Positions 58,146 through 64,000 of a stretch of DNA of 64,000 nt are shown piece after piece; the first letter of the stretch is position 1; each line of letters starts with the position of its first letter. The stretch comes from Tachypleus tridentatus. Taxonomy: Eukaryota > Arthropoda > Merostomata > Xiphosura > Limulidae. The position numbers and the translations under genes were made by a program. The notes under the pieces are model-generated. The model was not told where the DNA came from and made no database searches. It worked only from the letters and a program-made list of their open reading frames with translations. The DNA lies in NCBI RefSeq assembly GCF_004210375.1, contig NC_134835.1, positions 68,850,447 through 68,914,446 on the forward strand, written 5' to 3'.

Positions 58146-58484
58146 TTAGTTCTTTATATTTCGAGTTTAACATGACTTTTAGTAATTTTTCTGTAAATTA
58201 CGGAAAATGTTTGTACACTGGTTAAAATTCTTGGATAGTTTTATCTTCACAAAATTAAGGATTAGTTTTTCCTTTTTGCATTGTTGGATAAAATAAATGT
58301 CATTTCTTCTAATGACGATTTTTTTATTTAAGTTTCTTTGTTTCGTTAGGATAGCACGAGTCTGTACGGTTAACAATGGCGTAATGTAGATAAGTTCAGA
58401 CATAATGATGTTTAAACAGATAACACAATACTCAAAGAAACACAAAAGACTTACAGGTATCGTATAATCGCTGGGGTGAAATAA

Positions 58485-58780
58485 TTCTTGATAACGAGAA
58501 ACCCACTTGAAATAAAAATTTATCTCAGAACGGCTTGTATTGGTATCAACGAACACCTTCCATCCAACTGCAACACCCCCTTCAATCCCGTACCCGTTTG
58601 TACTCTTGTCCATAAGACATGTGCCCGGCAATAGTCAGTTGCAAACTCTCTCTTTGTTAAACTGAAGATGACCCAGAAAGGTCGAGATGTTGTTCTCTGC
58701 TTATCAATAAAAGTGTTAATACACCTACCAGCCGTTCTGAGATACATTTTTATTTCAAGTGGGTTTCTCGTTATCAAGAA
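58485..58780. repeat. Inverted terminal repeat unit of the Penelope-like element, copy 2
   Basis: Arms 58485-58535 and 58730-58780 are reverse complements over 51 bp with one mismatch; the loop is 194 bp. The plus-oriented part 58575-58740 repeats copy 1 (57140-57312), which lies in the opposite orientation. Penelope-like elements are known for partly inverted terminal repeats. Confidence 0.85.
58625..58698 (+). ncRNA. Hammerhead-ribozyme-like motif, copy 2 (degenerate)
   Basis: GTC at 58634-58636, the stem I candidate after it, core CTGAAGA at 58662-58668, stem II GACC / GGTC with loop CAGAAA (58670-58683), then GAGA where GAAA is expected. Stem III pairing is weaker than in copy 1. The two copies are damaged at different core positions. 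Confidence 0.35.
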
Positions 58781-58840
58781 CATTCTCTTTACGTGACGTC
58801 GACATCCGTGCCTATATATTTCATTAAGCTCATTAAACAT

Positions 58841-59096
58841 TACCTTTTAATCTCCAAAAAAAGAATAGTCAACTATTCGAAAGCACTCGAGTTTTGGGTC
58901 ACGCTTGAAAACATGAAGATAAACTATTTACGAAAATATCTTAATTTATAACATACCTGCTTACAGATCAGAGTAATAATACCTGCTGTATATATTTAAT
59001 ATAGCACATTACTAGTCATATAGAATAAATAATCATAAATTAAATTAGGGTATTCTCCAAACTTATCAACGTTTTTATATAATTATGTAAAACACA
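58841..59096. other. Unassigned sequence
   Basis: AT-rich; nothing recognised. Confidence 0.4.
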
Positions 59097-59220
59097 TCAT
59101 TCATTTGAAATCCGTAACTAAATTTACTTGTCAAATATCTTTGGTACGATGTTGCGTATTAATTCGATTTGTTTTCACGTATTTGACTATTAAATTTAGT
59201 TACGGATTTCAAGTGAATGA
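59097..59220. repeat. Second palindrome, 41-bp arms, 42-bp loop
   Basis: Arms 59097-59137 and 59180-59220 are reverse complements; the outer 30 bp (tcattcatttgaaatccgta then actaaattta) have one mismatch. No coding capacity. Sequence unrelated to the palindrome at 35.9 kb. Confidence 0.85.
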
Positions 59221-60249
59221 CTTGTTACACGTTTATTTTTAATACCTACGTTTGTTTAAGTTTGATATAAGTGGCGTATATTGTTGGATGTGTACTGCAC
59301 AAGTCTCACCTGTTCTCTAAACTTGTAAAACTTCTTGATAGCATGAATCAACAGTATGTGGTTTACCAAAATATTAGTGTGTTTTCGAACATTGTTAAAC
59401 GTTTGAGAATTTCGCCTTAAACTATATAAATCAACGTGTCAAGAGACAGAATGTTATTATTTGTCAGCTCCAGTCAGTATACCATGAGCCATAGAAGCTA
59501 TAATTGTGTTAACGCTTATTAATCGGAAAAACTACTGTTTTAACTGATACTTTGATTTATATATTAATGTATTAAACTTTAGATGTGGCAAATAAAATAT
59601 AGTGGTAAATAAAAATCGCAGAAAACACAGAGAAAATACAAGCTTGTCCGCATGTAGACCAACTTAAATTTCAAATATAAACAGACAGCTCATAATCCAT
59701 TTGTTTTAAACACATATATTCAGATCAAGTCAAACATATTTATAAAAATTCGTTACACTATTGGTCATCACATCATAGTTGTAACAAGAGATTTAAACAA
59801 TTGTTTTCTTTTTATCAGAGTTCACATAAGCGAATTCAATCATTTTAAAAAACACGGTTTGACAAGACAAATTACACAAGCCTGCAATGACTTTTTGTCT
59901 TGAAATTTTTATATGTTCTGCAGTAATTTCTGGATGCTAAGTCCGAAAATGATATTAAATTTTATCTAGCATGTACAGATTTTTCACACAACGTCTTATA
60001 TAGTTTTACATAAGTAAATCATTTTCATTGAAATCGAGTTTAATTCTGTTATGCTTACAATGTTGACAACTGCTGACTACAGATTTCTCTAGACTAATCA
60101 CAATGTGAGAATCTTATCAATCATTACAGAACCCATGAGAAACACACTACAAATATATAAATGGTTAATAGGCCACACAATGTGCCATTTCTGGATAATA
60201 ATTGTTTGATTTTTTTTTCTTTTTAATATTATCTATTCATTGCTATGGA
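59221..60249. other. Unassigned sequence
   Basis: AT-rich; no recognised repeat or coding motif. Confidence 0.4.
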
Positions 60250-60647
60250 AAAAAATGGTTGTATAGATGATTTAAATATATTATTTTATATTTCTGGTAA
60301 ATTTGTATTTAAAAAAGGCAAAACATTGCAGAATTTGTCAAAAGAGCACAACACATGTATTTTGGTATAAAATTTGAGGACCAAGACAAATCATGGTATC
60401 AAAGAGTTGAGACAATGGACAAAAGGTAAGAAAACGTCTTTGTCTTTTAAAATTCCAGTGGTCTGGTGTGAGCCTAGAAACAGTAAAGATAACTGGTTTT
60501 TGCTCATGTAACATGCAAGGCTACAACAATCAAAATAAAAAAGATATTTCTTATCTGAACCTTCAATCTTCTGTAAGACTTTATACTAATAGATATGGTG
60601 TACCTTTACCTACTCTTGATACAGTTGCATCTGATATAAACGGTTAA
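60250..60647 (+). pseudogene. Unnamed repetitive gene family, duplicated first part (copy A)
   Basis: Shifting-frame translation gives FVKRAQHMYFGIKFEDQDKS, LRQWTKGKKTSLSFKIPVVW, CEPRN and YGVPLPTLDT. I recall this block (C..CG..F...R..I..FVK..Y..YFG.K..DQDK.W.PH..C..C, then WREP..H..DCYFC) as the start of a multi-copy, unnamed protein family in many invertebrate genomes. Broken by stops. Copy B at 60720 repeats the same block. Confidence 0.6.
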
Positions 60648-60719
60648 CAGGTTGCATGGCGCTTCGTTTCTGAATAGTATTTGTTTGTGCATGCACATTG
60701 ACATTTTTTTTTTCAATAT

Positions 60720-62215
60720 TATTTATTTGTCGCTATGATAACTAGAGGTTGTGTAAATGACCCAAACATATTCTGTTATATTTGTGGCAAATTTCTTACA
60801 AAGAAACAAAAGCAAAACGTTAGAGAATTCGTCAAAAAAACAACAAACAAATGTGGCAGCATTTTGTAATAAAATTTGGGGGCCAAGACAAATTATGGGT
60901 TATGCACAACGTTTGTACCATTTGTGTCAAAGAGATGAATCAATGGACTAAAGTTAAGAAAAAAATTTTACCTTTTGGAATTCTAACGAACTGGCATGAA
61001 CCTAAAAAGTGCAGTGATAACTGTTATTTTTGCTCATGGAATGTGGAGGGTTACAACACTCGATATAGAAGGTGACATTTTATCTAAATTTTCAGATAAG
61101 GTGAACGTAATGATTTGGTGAGAGATTTTAGGGTCCATACATCGGGCTAAAACACACTTTTTCAGGGACATCATATTACTCGTACAGAAATCATGAGAAA
61201 GAGTTTATATAATACTTTTTGCAGAAAGGTTCTCTAGTTTATTACAGGAATATTGCTGAATTAGTACCAACACTAGGAACTGCAGTTTATGAACTGAGTA
61301 GCGATTGTTCATTGATTCCTCCAAAAGAATTCTAAAAGTTGTTCTCCTTCACAATGGTAACATATATACATCTGTCCCTGCTGTTCGTTTGGTTCTCTTG
61401 AAGAAAACTTACCAAAATCCCGAAGTTTTTAATAATGTCAAATACAAGGAACATGGTTGATTACTTTGTGGAAACTTAAAAGTCCTTGCATGTTGTGGAA
61501 TCAACAATTCGGTTATAGAATGTTTCCATATTTTTTGTGTCAATGTGACAGCAGAGCACGAATTCAGCATTAGAAAAAGAAGCAATAGCTAGTGGTTGGC
61601 ACAAAGAAAGTCTTATACCTCCGCTACATAAAAGTTGGCTTGATGAAGTAATTTGTAAAGGCCTTAGACAAATATGGCGACTGTTTCAAGTATCTACTGA
61701 GAAACTCCCAGTTATTTTATAAGCAAAACATAAAAGAATGAATTTTGGGGGCCTCAGATTGAATATTTACTTTGGATGAACATTCTGACAATGAGATAAT
61801 TTGAAAAGAAGCTAGGATTGCCTTTAAAACGTTACTCACAATTATTTTTAGGAAACAAAACGGACCCAAATTGCGAAAATAATGTCAATAATATTTTCGA
61901 TAAATTCAGAGAGCTGGGTTGTAATATGAGCTTGAAAGCTCATTTTGTACTCTCACATATTATTTCCCTGAAATCTTCGGTGCTTTCAGCGAAAAACATG
62001 GGGAAATGTTTCATCAAGACATCAGGAAAATGGAGAGAAGTTATCAGAGACGGTTGAACATCAGTGTGATGGCTGATTGCTGCTGGGCATTGAAAGAGGA
62101 TGTTAGAGATGTAGAACATAAAGTAAAGACCACAAGACGTAGTTTTACAAAAAAAATCAAGATGAATGAGGATGAATATTCGCTTGACACTAATATTTTT
62201 TCTTTCCTTTAGTTT
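60720..62215 (+). pseudogene. Unnamed repetitive gene family, long broken copy (copy B)
   Basis: Starts with the same block as copy A (GGQDKLWVMHNVCTICVKEM; PFGILTNWHEPKKCSDNCYF, CS), then continues in pieces: RNIAELVPTLGTAVYELSSD, the NGNxYxSxPxxR-like middle, PLKRYSQLFLGNKTDPNCEN, KFRELGCNMSLKAHFVLSH and, after a frameshift at about 62006, FHQDIRKMERSYQRR and MADCCWALK. This order (CYFC block, internal region, LG.NMS.K.HFL.SH, RFHQDI..ME.RYQGRW...MADYCW) matches the family as I remember it. It has no assigned function. Probably mobile or carried by a mobile element, judging by copy number. Confidence 0.65.
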
Positions 62216-62501
62216 TATTGTATTTTTGTTAACAAACATAATAAAAAAGTGTGCATTGTGATAAACGAATTGATAATTCGATTTAAGTATACTTTTTCTT
62301 TCCGATTTGTAAGAATTTCTTACATGAGAAAATTAATATTATTTTCGAAATCTGTGTAGCTGAATTATGGAAAATCCATTATTAAACCCAAGACAACTTT
62401 TAAAAAGTTTAACATCGCTGGCAGGGCCGGATTAAGGGCAACTGATGCCCTAAGCACAGCCCAACAATGGCGCCCCCCTCGGTCCCTCCATTACTTAACT
62501 A

Positions 62502-62772
62502 TTTGTTTGTTTTTTTGGAATTTCGCACAAAGCTACTCGAGGGCTATCTGTGCTAGCCGTCCCTAATTTAACAGTGTAAGGCTAGAGGGAAGGCAGCTAG
62601 TCATCACCACCCACCGCCAACTCTTGGGCTACTCTTTTACCAACGAATAGTGTGATTGACCGTCACATTATACGCCCCCACGGCTGGGAGGGCGAGCATG
62701 TTTAGCGTGACACGGGCGCGAACCCACGGATTACGAGTCGCACGCCTTACGCGCTTGGCCATGCCAGGCCTA
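62502..62772 (-). repeat. SINE family F1, complete, perfect 13-bp target duplication, inside the hAT element
   Basis: cattacttaacta at 62489-62501 and 62773-62785. Young-type head (GCGCGTAAGGCGTGCGACTC on the minus strand) and GGGAGGGCGAGCATG body, as in 16925 and 27477. Confidence 0.95.
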
Positions 62773-63262
62773 CATTACTTAACTAACAAGACATTAAGAC
62801 TCAATAAGTGCTGAAAGTGAAAAATAAAAGTTTGAAAATTTATAACCCTTCTTCAGTTTTCTTCCAGGTCAGAACTATATTAAATAAAAACTTTTTAAAT
62901 TTTATTTATTTAACAGAGAGGGCATGGATCAAAATCAAGCAATGACTGAGGCCTTTTATTAAAAATGATGAGGGAAATCAATTCTTTGACTAATGATAAT
63001 TAAAAATAAGTATTTTTACTGTATATTTGTTTTCACTTTGAGTTAACAATTCTCAATTTGATGTTCACAAATTCACACTTTGATGTTAACAAAAATGAAA
63101 AATTTATCCAAAACCCTTTTATTCAAAAATTCTCACTTTGATGTTAACAATTTCTCACTTTGAACTAAAAACCCTGTAAGCAAATTATTTACTTATACCT
63201 TAATATTTATTTAAATTTTAAAAAGGTTTCTTCTAGACTTTTTAATTATAAAGTCCTCAAAA

Positions 63263-63959
63263 CTAATTTGGCATAAGAAATCTGCTTCTATACTTAGCAG
63301 AGACAAGGCATCCAGCCTGTCTTATCGCATAGTTGTTCTGTTGAGAATTTCGAGTTGAGAAAAATGAACGCTCAGCTGTGCAATTTGTGACAATTAATGT
63401 TAAAAATACACGAAATGCAACGTCTACGTTTGGAAATGCACACTCAATTTTGTCTTCTGAAATTATTTTATAAAGTTCGGCATGACTGAATCTGGTTTTA
63501 ACAGTTTTTGTTACACTGAACTTATGACGCGCATATGAGTGAAACTGGTGAAGCTCGGCAGAGAGATTAGTGTCCAAGTTCTCTGGATAAACATCAATTA
63601 GCTTTTGGGAACACAGAGAGTACCTTTCAGTTTCAGCAGATGAAGTGACGTTATTTGGCACATCACTTAGGAAAGAAAATCTGTTTGCTATTTCTTTGTA
63701 CACCTCTCCTCTTTTTCTCATCTGAGTTTCTAGTTTGTCATCAATTGTGTAGGTGGTGATACGAAATGTATCTCTGACATTCAAATCTACTTCTTGTGCA
63801 TCTCCGTCATTGAGTACCTTCTTTCTGACACTTTTATGAGTTCGAGCTGCATTGTAATCAACATCTTGCAGTATTTCATTTGCAACTGCTTCAAATCTTT
63901 CTGCATCATCCGTGAAAGTGCGTAGTTGATCAGCTAATGACCCGTACAGATCTGCACGT
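63263..63959 (-). pseudogene. hAT transposase, C-terminal dimerisation domain, frameshifted
   Basis: The open frame reads ERFEAVANEILQDVDYN.., the NVRDTFRITTYTIDDKL region and the hAT C-terminal hallmark FPNVDVAFRVFLTLIVTNCT followed by AERSFFS. It resembles ZMYM1-type hAT transposases. After AERSF one extra T in a T run (complement at about 63359-63363) shifts the frame. The other frame continues the family pattern (SQLEILNRTTMR, a stop, DRLDALSLLSIE). So it carries one small insertion and one stop near its end. The upstream part is outside the window or broken by a stop at about 63960. Confidence 0.85.
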
Positions 63960-64000
63960 TTTTAAGTTCACATCCTCATTTTGCAAACTTGACTTGCTTT

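Larger units (their letters stand above)
62422..64000 (-). mobile_element. hAT transposon, partial (runs off the right end)
   Basis: The left terminus at 62422 reads CAGGGCCGGATTAAGGGC.., a typical hAT end. The transposase is on the minus strand (63263-63959), so the window shows its C-terminal part. An F1 SINE is inserted at 62502-62772. Short repeats of ttctcactttgatgttaaca occur at 63050-63165. The other terminus and the 8-bp duplication partner lie beyond 64000. Confidence 0.85.

Overview
This is an AT-rich, intron-rich animal genome window. It holds one partial and two complete conserved metabolic genes in a dense background of decayed and some recent transposable elements. The abundant tRNA-derived SINE (head like tRNA-Thr-CGT, tail ending in a CAAA-type repeat) is one I associate from memory with horseshoe crabs (Xiphosura), so a chelicerate arthropod is my best guess. 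I could not test this by search. Spliced genes, 0.2-12 kb introns and metazoan transposons (Penelope-like, mariner, hAT, Gypsy, LINEs) exclude a prokaryote.

Layout. 1-1550: relic of a non-LTR retrotransposon inside an intron. 1995-9041 (+): three internal exons of S-formylglutathione hydrolase (esterase D). Its 5' exons lie left of the window and I could not find its last exon. 9.1-16.3 kb: intergenic DNA with little I can name. 16.4-17.2 kb: SINEs, including an inverted pair just upstream of the next gene. 17508-22895 (+): a complete 12-exon aldehyde dehydrogenase of the ALDH1/ALDH2 class. 22.9-26.7 kb: convergent intergenic region. 26742-52771 (-): a complete 7-exon agmatinase-family gene whose introns hold a nested hAT/SINE insertion, many SINE copies, a Gypsy relic, a 44-bp minisatellite, a deleted mariner, a CR1/L2-like LINE relic and a 64-bp-arm palindrome. 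52.8-64 kb: SINEs, pieces of Penelope-like elements with an inverted terminal repeat, a second palindrome, a broken copy of an unnamed repetitive gene family, and the left part of a hAT transposon that runs off the window.

Gene roles. The three genes are not an operon. Two fit aldehyde handling (S-formylglutathione hydrolase finishes glutathione-dependent formaldehyde oxidation; ALDH oxidises aldehydes to acids). The third hydrolyses a guanidino compound to urea and an amine or amino acid in mitochondria. Their adjacency is probably incidental.

The most interesting signal is in the repeats. At least three SINE families with different tRNA-like heads share the same 3' tail and have 10-15 bp target duplications, so they probably use one LINE machinery. 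One F1 subfamily looks recent. The Penelope terminal repeats carry a hammerhead-ribozyme-like layout.
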